A DNA stretch of 22,126 nt, taken from the NCBI GenBank assembly GCA_017882025.1, contig JADGQG010000006.1, forward strand, positions 1-22,126. Direction: 5' to 3'. Below the pieces are notes generated by a model. It did not search any database and was not told the DNA's origin. It was given only the letters and a program-made list of their open reading frames with translations. Origin of the DNA: Chloroflexota bacterium. Lineage in GTDB: Bacteria; Chloroflexota; Limnocylindria; Limnocylindrales; CSP1-4. Positions 6,649 to 13,775 of the stretch are shown here, piece after piece. The stretch's first letter is position 1, and each line of letters begins with the position of its first letter. Made by a program: the position numbers and the translations under genes.

Positions 6649-8214
6649 ATGGACGCGACGGAGAACACGGCGGCGGTTGCCGCACGGGGGGCCGACGAGG
6701 CGCCGTTCGTCAACCGCCGCGACCCTGCAAAGCGCCTGGGCCCGGACGGGAAGCCCGCGGTGAGCCGCCGCGCACCGATCTGGGCGGACGTGCCCGACGA
6801 GAAGTGGAACGACTGGCGCTGGCAGCTCTCCAACCGCGTCAACGAGCTCAGCGAGATCGAGGGGATCCTCAACCTCACCGACGATGAGCGCGAGGGCCTC
6901 TCCGCGCCGGACAAGTTCCGGGTGGACGTGACGCCCTACTTCATCAGCCTGGTGGACCCCGACGACCCGGACGATCCGATCCGGCGCCAGATCATCCCGA
7001 CGGGCCGCGAGCTCCGCTCTTTCACCGGGATGATGGAGGACTCGCTCGCCGAGGATCGCCACTCGCCGGTGCCGGGCCTGGTCCATCGCTACCCGGACCG
7101 CGTCCTGATGCTGATCACGACGCAGTGCGCCAGCTACTGCCGCTACTGCACGCGGAGCCGGATCGTCGGCGACCCGAGCCAGAACTTCAACCGGAAGGAT
7201 CACGAGGCGCAGCTGGACTACATCCGGCGGACGCCCCAGATCCGGGACGTGCTGATCTCCGGCGGCGACGGCCTGACGCTGGCGCCGAAGCTCCTCGAGT
7301 CCGTGCTGCGCGGTCTCCGCGAGATCCCGCACGTGGAGATCATCCGGATCGGCTCGCGGGTCCCGGTGTTCCTCCCCCAGCGGATCGACGACGAGCTGGG
7401 CCAGATGCTCGCGAAGTACCACCCGGTCTGGCTGAACATCCACGTCAACCACCCGAACGAGATCACCCCTGAGCTCGCCCGCGCGTGCGACGTCCTGGCG
7501 CGGGCCGGCGTCCCGCTCGGCAACCAGTCGGTGCTCCTGGCGGGCATCAACGACTGCGTCCACATCCAGCGCGACCTGGTCCAGAAGCTGGTCGAGATCC
7601 GGGTCCGGCCGTACTACATCTACCAGTGCGACCTGGTCGAGGGCGCCGGTCACTTCCGGACGCCGGTCGGCAAGGGCCTCGAGATCATGGAGGGGCTCCG
7701 CGGCCATACGTCCGGCTACGCCGTCCCCCAGTACATCGTGGACGCGCCGGGCGGAGGCGGGAAGATCCCGGTCATGCCCAACTACCTCGTGTCGTACTCG
7801 GACCACAAGGTCGTGCTCCGCAACTACGAGGGCTACATCACCACCTACGAGGAGCCGACGTCGTACACGCCGCACGACAGGGCGACGTGCCGCTGGTGCC
7901 AGAATCCCCGCCCCGAGCCGGGCCAGGAGGGGATCACCGGGCTCCTCGACGGGAAGCGGATGTGGATCGAGCCGGCCGGTTTCGTCGAGACCCATGCGCG
8001 CGGCAACGAGGAGGCGCATCGCCTCCAGGACCCGTCGAAATGGGTGCCGTACGGCGTGGGCGCGCTCGAAGGGCAGGCCGGCCAGCCGCTGCCCGTGCTC
8101 CAGGCGGGAGCCGGGAACGGGGGTCCGGGCGATCCGGTGGCGTTCGGCCCCGGTGAGGAGCCGCGACCTGCCGACGGGCTGCCGACCGCGACTGCCAACC
8201 ACGAGCTCCTGTAG
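6649..8214 (+). CDS. kamA: Lysine 2,3-aminomutase (radical SAM, PLP)
   Basis: A 521-aa cytoplasmic enzyme that interconverts L-lysine and L-beta-lysine. The radical-SAM cluster motif CASYCRYC gives Cys160, Cys164 and Cys167; the PLP-binding lysine is Lys372 in DAPGGGGKIPVMP. The two aspartates that hold the lysine epsilon-amino group in the Clostridium enzyme (Asp293 and Asp330) have counterparts here in YQCDLVEGAGHFRTP and VDAPGGGGK, which favours lysine over glutamate 2,3-aminomutase, where they are replaced. A zinc-site Cys pair, CRWC, lies in the C-terminal part. The protein is longer than the clostridial enzyme (about 416 aa), with extra residues at the N-terminus and a Gly/Pro-rich tail after about residue 470. 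ATG 6649 follows GGAAGGGG and AAGG. No beta-lysine acetyltransferase gene (ablB) adjoins, so the fate of beta-lysine (osmolyte or catabolism) is open. The operator-like site upstream suggests regulated expression. Confidence 0.95.
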   Translation: MDATENTAAVAARGADEAPFVNRRDPAKRLGPDGKPAVSRRAPIWADVPDEKWNDWRWQLSNRVNELSEIEGILNLTDDEREGLSAPDKFRVDVTPYFISLVDPDDPDDPIRRQIIPTGRELRSFTGMMEDSLAEDRHSPVPGLVHRYPDRVLMLITTQCASYCRYCTRSRIVGDPSQNFNRKDHEAQLDYIRRTPQIRDVLISGGDGLTLAPKLLESVLRGLREIPHVEIIRIGSRVPVFLPQRIDDELGQMLAKYHPVWLNIHVNHPNEITPELARACDVLARAGVPLGNQSVLLAGINDCVHIQRDLVQKLVEIRVRPYYIYQCDLVEGAGHFRTPVGKGLEIMEGLRGHTSGYAVPQYIVDAPGGGGKIPVMPNYLVSYSDHKVVLRNYEGYITTYEEPTSYTPHDRATCRWCQNPRPEPGQEGITGLLDGKRMWIEPAGFVETHARGNEEAHRLQDPSKWVPYGVGALEGQAGQPLPVLQAGAGNGGPGDPVAFGPGEEPRPADGLPTATANHELL

Positions 8215-8287
8215 GGTCGGGCGAGCGAGGGCCTGCAGGGGCCCGATTATCGGCTGAGCCGATCAGCCCCGGAGCCATGGCGTGCTC

Positions 8288-8326
8288 GGAAACGCGGCCA
8301 ACCTCGGGCAGATTCGCCGCGTTTCC
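8288..8326. terminator. Inverted repeat between convergent genes, possible bidirectional terminator
   Basis: A perfect 11-bp inverted repeat, GGAAACGCGGC (8288-8298) and GCCGCGTTTCC (8316-8326), with a 17-nt loop; GCGT (8280-8283) and ACGC (8327-8330) add four pairs beyond a small bulge. It lies between the convergent aminomutase and S41 protease genes. No T-run follows on either strand, so intrinsic termination is uncertain. Confidence 0.4.
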
Positions 8327-8467
8327 ACGCTCCGCGGAACCGATCCTGATCGTGCCATCCGATCACGCGGTTGCCGGCGCCGGTCCGGGCGCAGGCGGCG
8401 GTTGGCGCCGGTCCGGTCGGGGCGCCGGCCCGGTCGCCGGGGAGTCCCGCGGTATTGCGTGTGCGCG

Positions 8468-9865
8468 TCAGCCGCCGGTGGCAACCCGCTCCGCGACGGC
8501 GAGGGCCGAAAGGGCGGCTTTCAGCTGCGCGTCCTGGGTCCCCGCGATTCCGCCAGCGCCGAGCGTTGCGAAGTCGTCCGGAACGAGGAAGTTCACGCCC
8601 TGGGCCAGCGCGACCGTCTGGTCCGGCTTCAGCCCCTCGCGCCAGATCGCGCGGCCTTTCGGGGTGAGCCAGCGCTCGGTCCCGATCGTGACCGCCGATC
8701 CGTCGGAGAGCGGGAAGGTCGCGACCACGGTGCCCGTCCCGTACGTCGTCTCGCCGACGACCGTCGCCCGGCCGGCATCCTGGATGGCTCCCGTGACGAT
8801 CTCCGCCGCGCTGGCTGTCTGGCCGTCGACGAGGACCACCAACGGGATGTCCGTCGCGATACCGCCGCCCGCGACCTCGTGCGGAACCTGCTTGCCGCTC
8901 CGGTCCTGCGAGATGTAGACGACGCCCGAGCCCAGGAACTGGCTCGCGACGTCCATCGCCTCGTTCACGTATCCGCCCGGGTTCGCGCGCAGGTCCAGCA
9001 CGATCCCGGCAGCGCCGGCCGAGCGGACCGCTTTGATCGCCCCGACCACGGCCTTCGCGGCGCCGGTCGAGAACGACTCGAGCCGGATGACCGCGTCATG
9101 GCTGCCGGGCGCCAGTGACGAGCTGACGAGCGGGAGGTTGAGCTTCGCCCGGACGATCGTCAGGTTTCGCTCGGACCCGTCGAGATCCTGGAGGCCGAGC
9201 GTCACCGACGTGCCTTCCGGGCCCCGGACCTTGACCACGATCTGTTCGATGGTCTGGCTGGCCACGGAGGCGCCGTCCACGCGGAGGATGACCTCGCCGG
9301 CCCGGAGGCCGGCCTTCTCCGCCGGGCTGTCGGGGATGACCCGGACGACGGTCGCGGCGTTGTTGCGGAGATCGAGCACGGCACCGACGCCGACGAACGT
9401 CCCGGACAGGGACTGATCGCGGGCCTTCACCTCTTCCGGGGTGAGATAGCCCGTGTGGCCGGTATCGTTCACCGCGTCCGTGAGGCCCCGGATCGCGCCC
9501 TGCTGGAGCGTCGTCGGGTCCAACCCGGATGGATCGACGTAGTTAGTGCGGAGCAGCTCGTATGCCTGGTCGAGTAGCGACCAACTGGGCACCCCCGCCG
9601 ACGTTGCCGGTCCCGCGGACGTGACGGGAGCCGCCGACGACGTCGGGTTTACGGTGGGCCCGGCGCCGGATTCCGGGGCACTGAGGCGCCCGACCAGCGA
9701 GCCGGTCCCGAACAGCAGGATTGCCGCCAGGGCGAGCGCGACGACGGTCGCGCCATGCCCGCGTCGCACGGGCGAAGCCGTCGACGGCGGGGCGATCAGC
9801 GGATCGGGTTTCGGGGCTTCGGGGGCAGGCGGGCCGGGTTCGGCCGGGAGGCGATCGTCGTCCAT
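8468..9865 (-). CDS. S41 family (CtpA-like) membrane-anchored protease with atypical active site
   Basis: A 465-aa carboxyl-terminal processing protease homologue. An N-terminal Pro-rich cytoplasmic tail is followed by one membrane helix (about 40-58, VVALALAAILLFGTGSLVG) and a Ser/Ala/Pro linker, so the protease faces outward. A PDZ domain follows (GVGAVLDLRNN to VTLGL), then the S41 core. The nucleophile is Ser352 in DGQTASAAEI. The general-base lysine expected 25 residues later (FGKG in Tsp, CtpA and CtpB) is Thr377 (YGTG), and the Gln expected at +29 is Val381. The enzyme may use another residue, be slow, or act as a binding protein. The rest of the core (RANPGGYVNEA, LTPKGRAIWREGLKPD) is intact, so this is not simple decay. 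ATG 9865 is chosen; GTG 9874, preceded by GGATGG, is an equal alternative. Confidence 0.92.
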   Translation of the reverse strand: MDDDRLPAEPGPPAPEAPKPDPLIAPPSTASPVRRGHGATVVALALAAILLFGTGSLVGRLSAPESGAGPTVNPTSSAAPVTSAGPATSAGVPSWSLLDQAYELLRTNYVDPSGLDPTTLQQGAIRGLTDAVNDTGHTGYLTPEEVKARDQSLSGTFVGVGAVLDLRNNAATVVRVIPDSPAEKAGLRAGEVILRVDGASVASQTIEQIVVKVRGPEGTSVTLGLQDLDGSERNLTIVRAKLNLPLVSSSLAPGSHDAVIRLESFSTGAAKAVVGAIKAVRSAGAAGIVLDLRANPGGYVNEAMDVASQFLGSGVVYISQDRSGKQVPHEVAGGGIATDIPLVVLVDGQTASAAEIVTGAIQDAGRATVVGETTYGTGTVVATFPLSDGSAVTIGTERWLTPKGRAIWREGLKPDQTVALAQGVNFLVPDDFATLGAGGIAGTQDAQLKAALSALAVAERVATGG

Positions 9866-9932
9866 GCGAACCACGATGCACCATCCGGGCTATGGGCGCA
9901 TGCAGACCCGATGAAGAATGGCTCACCGGGGC

Positions 9933-10481
9933 TCAGGATCCCCCGGTTGACCTCCATGCCGTGCCCACGACGGCGGGCTGTTCCGCGAGGAGCGCGTCGC
10001 GAATGCCGTTCGCCCAGCGCTCGATGGCGACCCAGTCGCGGTGGTCGCCGACGTTCGTCCGGGCGAGCCTCGAGAGGAGTCGCAGCCCCGACGCCAGGTG
10101 GTGCGGCTGGAGCGAACCCGCGAAGAGCGCGACGTCGCGGGGGCCGATCCGCCCGATCGTCTCGACCAGGTCGTCCGGCAGGTCTGCCTTCGCGCCTGGC
10201 GGGACGTGTTCCAGGGGTCCGGAGGCGAACAGCCAGGTCGGGATCGCGGCGAGCTCCCGTTCGTGGGCGACGAGGAAATCGTGGGCGCCGGGAAGCCAGC
10301 CGCCGTCGTAGACGACGGAGCCCAGGACGGCGGCGCGGACGTGGCCCAGGTTCCTGACCGCGTCGATCGCCGCGAACTCGACCGGGATGCCTGCTTCACG
10401 GAGGATTTCGGCCACCGCCGCCGCGATGCCGCGCGTCGACTCGTGCTTTATCCCGAAGGCGACGAGGACTTCGCCGATCAT
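9933..10481 (-). CDS. Flavodoxin-domain protein (HemG/Flavodoxin_5-like)
   Basis: A 182-aa protein with a flavodoxin fold. The N-terminal strand and phosphate loop, MIGEVLVAFGIKHESTRGIA, match the pattern of the Flavodoxin_5 / protoporphyrinogen oxidase HemG group, which bind FMN and handle electrons. VLGSVVYDGGWLPGAHDFL and PTWLFASGPLE follow at the usual FMN-ring positions. The HemG identity is not assured; members of this group in Actinobacteria and Chloroflexota are mostly uncharacterised, and no haem genes are nearby. ATG 10481 is supported by GGAGGTG 5 nt upstream; the longer frame to 10547 is not used. It precedes the S41 gene on the same strand with a 67-nt gap. Confidence 0.85.
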   Translation of the reverse strand: MIGEVLVAFGIKHESTRGIAAAVAEILREAGIPVEFAAIDAVRNLGHVRAAVLGSVVYDGGWLPGAHDFLVAHERELAAIPTWLFASGPLEHVPPGAKADLPDDLVETIGRIGPRDVALFAGSLQPHHLASGLRLLSRLARTNVGDHRDWVAIERWANGIRDALLAEQPAVVGTAWRSTGGS

Positions 10482-10610
10482 CGCTGCACCTCCTGCCCAC
10501 CACCGATCCAAATCGGCGACGGCCTGATTCGTGGGGCCATTCTCCACCCCCGCCGGCCCCGCCGGCCAGTGCCGGAGGTCCCGCGCTGGGACGCCAGCCG
10601 GGACCGGTGG

Positions 10611-10616
10611 TATCGT
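10611..10616 (+). promoter_or_regulatory. Leaderless-type -10 box (TATCGT) before the 151-aa gene
   Basis: TATCGT ends 8 nt before GTG 10625. Transcription would begin at the start codon or one or two bases before it. No ribosome site lies between. The box also decides the start, since it overlaps the earlier in-frame GTG at 10607. Confidence 0.45.
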
Positions 10617-10624
10617 CCGCGCCC

Positions 10625-11080
10625 GTGACCGATCCCCGACCCGCCGCGCCCGGCGGCCTGCGCCTGGAGCCCCCGCCGCCCGGCCTCCCCGATCCGAACG
10701 TGGCGCCGCCGGTGGTGGCGGAGCCCGGTGACCCGTTCGCGGTCCTGCGCGTCCTGGAGCTGGTCGCGCGGGTGGAACGCGGCCGGCCCGTGCTCCTGGA
10801 TGACCTCGTCGCCTCGCTCAACGCGCGCTACCTCGACTGGGTCTTCGACCGTGCCGTGGTCGCGGACGCGCTGGTGGCGCTCCACGCCAACTGGATGGCC
10901 GATTTCCGCAACGCGTCCGGGATCATGCTTGAAGACGGCCCGTATGGGCCCGCGCTGACGCTCGAGGAGACGGACCGCGTGTCAGCGTGGCTGGTGGGAC
11001 AGGCACAGCGCACCGCCGCGCGGTGCCGCGGGCAGCTCGCCGAGTTCAGCCGCCGCGACGGCACGAACCGCTCCGGCTGA
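10625..11080 (+). CDS. Hypothetical protein
   Basis: A 151-aa soluble protein I do not recognise. The first 35 residues are Pro/Ala-rich and probably disordered. From PFAVLRVLELVARVERGRPVLLDDLVASLNARYLDWVFDRAVVADALVALH onward it is mostly helical and could form a winged-helix-like or helical bundle domain; the last 25 residues are rich in Arg. No enzyme motif is visible. GTG 10625 is preferred over GTG 10607 because a TATCGT box lies between them. It is a single gene, divergent from the flavodoxin-domain gene (143 nt apart), with a terminator-like hairpin about 105 nt downstream. Confidence 0.65.
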   Translation: MTDPRPAAPGGLRLEPPPPGLPDPNVAPPVVAEPGDPFAVLRVLELVARVERGRPVLLDDLVASLNARYLDWVFDRAVVADALVALHANWMADFRNASGIMLEDGPYGPALTLEETDRVSAWLVGQAQRTAARCRGQLAEFSRRDGTNRSG

Positions 11081-11118
11081 GTTCGTCACCGCGCGCCGCC
11101 GAGGTCCGGCCCGCCAGC

Positions 11119-11304
11119 GATCCTCTCAAATGTGCGCCACGCGAACCATACGCACGGTGGAAGGCCGGACGACGAGCCGCTCGGGGCCCGAACGGGCCGA
11201 TTTTCCGTCATCTGTGCATGCAGCGGTGCAGATGGCAGGAAGGGACCACGACCGGGCGCCGGATAGTCTGCGTACGGTCCTCCCCGCGAGCATTTGAGAG
11301 GATC
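11119..11304. repeat. Inverted repeat of two 36-nt modules
   Basis: GATCCTCTCAAATG (11119-11132) recurs on the opposite strand at 11291-11304. In each copy, 12 nt further inward, there is a second block, ACC(A/G)TACGCA (11145-11154 and 11269-11278). Block order and spacing are the same in both modules, while the spacer is diverged, which suggests constraint on the two blocks. Confidence 0.6.
11185..11204 (+). terminator. Terminator-like hairpin followed by T-run
   Basis: GGCCCG (11185-11190) and CGGGCC (11193-11198) form a compact GC stem, effectively a five-pair stem with a GAAC tetraloop, followed by GATTTT. It could end the transcript of the 151-aa gene upstream. Confidence 0.5.
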
Positions 11305-11433
11305 CGCTCCCGTGAGACTATGCCGTTCCGGGCTCCGCCGGCCGGCGCAGCACTCCCACCGAAGCCCGCCATGACCGTCTCAGGCCGGCGAACCGGCGGC
11401 CCGAACCGCGCCCCTCTCGCGCGCCGCCGAGGT

Positions 11434-11493
11434 CCGTCACGCCGACCGCGCCTTGAACCACGCGCACCGCCCCCGTTACGCGGACCGCGCCTT
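11434..11493. repeat. 21-bp imperfect duplication at the 3' end of the S58 peptidase gene
   Basis: 11473-11493 (the last codons and stop of the peptidase gene) and 11434-11454 match at 19 of 21 positions with a 39-nt period. The downstream copy lies outside the gene. It looks like a local duplication of the gene end. Confidence 0.5.
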
Positions 11494-12642
11494 CGGACCG
11501 CGCCCGTACCGGGCCATGATCTCGATCACCCGTTCGCCGTCCAGCCCGTGCGCCGTGATGCCGTCCGCGCCGGTCATCGTGCCGGCGGTCAGGAGGGCGT
11601 TGACGATCGCCTCCTCGGTTGCCTCGACAGCCGCCTGGAAGAGCGGCGTCATCCGCGAGTCCTCCACCATGCGCACGTCGATCACCCGGCGCGGGTCGGG
11701 CTCGGGCGCCGCCTCCGGGAGCCCACGATTGCCGGTCGCGAACGCGATGAAGATGTCGCCTGAGCTGGTCGCCCCGATTCCGCCCATCCGCGCGATCCCG
11801 AGCCCGGCCCGCTGGGCCAGCCGCTCGCACTGATGGGGGAGGAGCGGCGCGTCCGTGGCCAGGATCACGATGATGGAGCCCGCCCCGGGCGCGGCGGCGC
11901 CGCCTGTGCCAGCCGCCCGCGCCAGGGCCATCGCGGCGTCCCACGGGCTCGGCACGTCGCTCGTGGGGATCGCCTCGCCGATCGGCACGCCGTCGATCCG
12001 GAGCAGCGCGCGGCTGCCGTAGTTCGCCTGGACGAGCGCTCCGACGCTCCAGCCACCGTCCGCCTCGGTGACCACGCGCGACGCCGTCCCGATCCCGCCC
12101 TTGAACTCGTGGCAGATCATCCCGGTCCCGCCGCCCACCGCGCCCTCGGTGACGGGGCCGGCGGCGGCTCCATCCAGCGCAGCGTCCAGGTGCTCGGCAC
12201 GGACGTGGAATCCATTCATGTCGTTGAGCACGCCGTCGTAGGTCTCGCCGACCACGGGGAGCGACCAGAACTCGGCGCCGGACGGATGGTGGCCTATGGC
12301 GTGGGCGATGAGCGCGTCGCGGACCACCCCCACCGAATGCGTGTTCGTGATCGCGATGGGGCTGGTCAGGAAACCGGATTCGCGAAGCCACTCGAGCCCG
12401 GTCAGCTCGCCGTTCCCGTTCAACCGATGGCAGCCAGCGAAGACCGGCTCCACGAACGGGTCACCATCGTGCGGGACGACCACCGTGACGCCGGTCCGGA
12501 CCGGGCCCCGGCCGACAACCCGCGGGCCATCGCCCCGGATGAGCGTGGCATGGCCCACGCGCACGCCCGCCACGTCCGTGATCGCGTTGTGCGGGCCGGG
12601 CAGGAGCCGGCCGAGGATGATGCCGTGGTCGCGTGCGCGCAC
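11476..12642 (-). CDS. S58 (DmpA-type) self-processing aminopeptidase
   Basis: A 388-aa N-terminal-nucleophile hydrolase of the DmpA/BapA family, which cleaves N-terminal D- or beta-amino acids from short peptides or amides. Diagnostic stretches run the whole length: GPHNAITDVAGVRVGHATL near the N-terminus, TNTHSVGVVRDAL, GGGTGMICHEFKGGIGTASR and GAGSIIVILATDAPLLPHQ. The precursor should cut itself between Gly255 and Ser256, making Ser256 the nucleophile at the head of a 133-residue beta subunit; DmpA itself uses Ser250. The start is GTG 12642, set by AGGGAGG 6 nt upstream; the frame further upstream runs into the flavodoxin gene. It lies 17 nt behind the flavodoxin gene and is the third gene of a tight operon. 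No signal peptide, so probably cytoplasmic. The natural substrate is unknown; with lysine aminomutase in the same window, beta-aminoacyl peptides are an attractive but unproven idea. Confidence 0.94.
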   Translation of the reverse strand: MRARDHGIILGRLLPGPHNAITDVAGVRVGHATLIRGDGPRVVGRGPVRTGVTVVVPHDGDPFVEPVFAGCHRLNGNGELTGLEWLRESGFLTSPIAITNTHSVGVVRDALIAHAIGHHPSGAEFWSLPVVGETYDGVLNDMNGFHVRAEHLDAALDGAAAGPVTEGAVGGGTGMICHEFKGGIGTASRVVTEADGGWSVGALVQANYGSRALLRIDGVPIGEAIPTSDVPSPWDAAMALARAAGTGGAAAPGAGSIIVILATDAPLLPHQCERLAQRAGLGIARMGGIGATSSGDIFIAFATGNRGLPEAAPEPDPRRVIDVRMVEDSRMTPLFQAAVEATEEAIVNALLTAGTMTGADGITAHGLDGERVIEIMARYGRGPKARSA

Positions 12643-12659
12643 TGGCGGCCTCCCTGCGA

Positions 12660-13085
12660 TCACGCCCCGGCGATGAACCGCTCGAGCGCTCGCCGGTTCG
12701 ACTCGGAGAGCCGGCCGGTGCGCGACTTCAGCTCGAGCACGGGAGCCGACAGACGCCCGGCCAGGTGCCGGCGCATCTGCGCGAACATGCTGCCCGTCGC
12801 GAGCTTGTAGGTCGTGAACAGGCCGATCCGCGGACCGGTGGTCGCCGGAATCGCCCGGGCGAAGTCGACCCAGGGCTGGTCGGGGTGCTGCCGCACGATC
12901 ATGAGGCCGCCGGTCCAGCAGCCAAGGAGCAGGTAGTCCACGTCGCGGAGCGCCTGGACGTCGCACCCGCCGACGGATACGACCTGCGGGTCGATGTCGC
13001 GCGTCGCGAGGTACGCGCCGATCTCCTCGGCGAGCCGGCGGGTCGTGCCGGTTCGACTGCGGTAGACGATGACCGCTCGCTTCAT
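12660..13085 (-). CDS. Flavodoxin-like protein
   Basis: A 141-aa single-domain flavodoxin. MKRAVIVYRSRTGTTRRLAEEIG contains the FMN phosphate loop SRTGTT (10-15). The second FMN loop region is DYLLLGCWTGG (near 50-60), with a Trp at the place where an aromatic residue often stacks on the flavin, and the core strand GPRIGLFTTYK follows. The length is that of a short-chain flavodoxin. ATG 13085 has a modest GAGAG upstream. It is the middle gene of the operon: 13 nt after the CoA-binding gene and 17 nt before the S58 peptidase gene. Its redox partner is not evident. It is only distantly similar to the flavodoxin-domain protein at 9933-10481. Confidence 0.88.
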   Translation of the reverse strand: MKRAVIVYRSRTGTTRRLAEEIGAYLATRDIDPQVVSVGGCDVQALRDVDYLLLGCWTGGLMIVRQHPDQPWVDFARAIPATTGPRIGLFTTYKLATGSMFAQMRRHLAGRLSAPVLELKSRTGRLSESNRRALERFIAGA

Positions 13086-13098
13086 GCTGCGCTCTCGT

Positions 13099-13572
13099 TC
13101 ACTTCGGATAGCTGCCGGTGACCTTCTTCACGAACCCGTGGAGGCCGTGGAAGAACGGCGTGCCTGGCAGGAACATGTACGGACACTGGCCGGCAACGAC
13201 GTCGACGCCGTGCGCATCGCAGTAGGCGACTGCCGCGGGGCTGACCGCGCCCGGCCCGCCGCCCGCGCCGCGATGCATCCACACGTGGGTCACTCCCGCG
13301 TCGACGCAATCGTGGACGACCTGCTCGGTCACCAGGGGTGGCGTCATGATCACGACGCCGTCAACCGGTGGCTGGATGTCCTGGACGCGCGCGTAGCAGC
13401 GCTGGCCGTCGATCTCGGTGGCGTTCGGGTTCACCGGCACGGCCTCGTAGCGTCGCTGGCGGAGCTCCTGCCAGATCGTGTTCGAGAAGTGCTTCGGATC
13501 GCGCGAGACGCCGACGACGGCGAGGCGCTTCAGCCCCCAGAACTCGTCGATCTGCTGCCTGGTCGTGACCAT
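13099..13572 (-). CDS. CoA-binding (Rossmann) domain protein
   Basis: A 157-aa protein of the CoA_binding_2 family (YccU-like), small Rossmann-fold proteins related to the CoA-binding domain of succinyl-CoA synthetase. RLAVVGVSRDPKHFSNTI (16-33) is the nucleotide loop; VPVNPNATEIDGQRCY (46-61) and VDGVVIMTPP match the two following strands, and GVTHVWMHRGAGG is the conserved C-terminal loop. The cellular role of the family is not settled; CoA binding is known from structures and disulphide exchange with CoA has been suggested. The start at ATG 13572 is fixed by TGGAGG 5 nt upstream; the 37-codon extension to 13683 is promoter-side sequence. First gene of the operon with flavodoxin and S58 peptidase. 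Confidence 0.9.
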   Translation of the reverse strand: MVTTRQQIDEFWGLKRLAVVGVSRDPKHFSNTIWQELRQRRYEAVPVNPNATEIDGQRCYARVQDIQPPVDGVVIMTPPLVTEQVVHDCVDAGVTHVWMHRGAGGGPGAVSPAAVAYCDAHGVDVVAGQCPYMFLPGTPFFHGLHGFVKKVTGSYPK

Positions 13573-13680
13573 CTCCGCCTCCAGTCGCACAAGATCCGGA
13601 CCGACTCCGCGCGGGCATGGTCTGCCGCCACGGCTGAATGGCGCCAGTGCTGAACGGCCCGCGGCCGGTCCGGCGCGGAC

Positions 13681-13686
13681 CATACT
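13681..13686 (+). promoter_or_regulatory. Possible -10 box (CATACT) for the aminotransferase gene
   Basis: CATACT lies in the 203-nt divergent gap, about 90 nt before GTG 13776. It matches the TANNNT-like boxes of the window except for the first base, and no -35 box is clear. Confidence 0.25.
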
Positions 13687-13775
13687 GCGGTGCGGCCCAC
13701 TGCATGGATGCCACCGGTGAAGCCGCGCGGCCCGTTGCGCGCGATCGGCCGACGGGTTGCCGGAGAGGAGGAGCC

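Larger units (their letters stand above)
11090..11436. repeat. 19-bp direct repeat pair (11090-11108 and 11418-11436)
   Basis: The sequence CGCGCGCCGCCGAGGTCCG occurs exactly at both positions, 328 nt apart, bracketing the inverted repeat at 11119-11304. High GC raises the chance of coincidence, but a 19-bp exact match is still unusual. Confidence 0.6.
11081..11475. other. 395-nt repeat-rich noncoding stretch between convergent genes
   Basis: I see no convincing gene on either strand here. It holds a 19-bp direct repeat, a 14-bp long-range inverted repeat with a second conserved block, a terminator-like hairpin (11185-11204), a CATCTG/CAGATG hairpin (11209-11234) and half of a 21-bp duplication of the end of the S58 peptidase gene. 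These are listed separately. Confidence 0.6.

Noticed and set aside
6388..8202. 604-codon open frame antisense to the lysine aminomutase gene
   Set aside because: It mirrors a strongly conserved enzyme gene; its product is Arg/Val/Asp-rich with no domain and is explained by the codon bias of the sense strand.
8229..8263. Short stem-loops GGGCC/GGCCC (8229-8244) and ATCGGCT/AGCCGAT (8249-8263) after the aminomutase gene
   Set aside because: Short stems, no T-run, and common by chance at this GC content; the 11-bp stem at 8288-8326 is a better candidate.
8376..8433. Three near-copies of GGCGCCGGTCCGG
   Set aside because: Short GC-only motif in a GC-rich noncoding gap; irregular spacing, no further pattern, not CRISPR-like.
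9933..13085. The two flavodoxin-type genes as a recent duplication
   Set aside because: Their sequences, lengths and FMN loops differ strongly; they belong to different flavodoxin subgroups.
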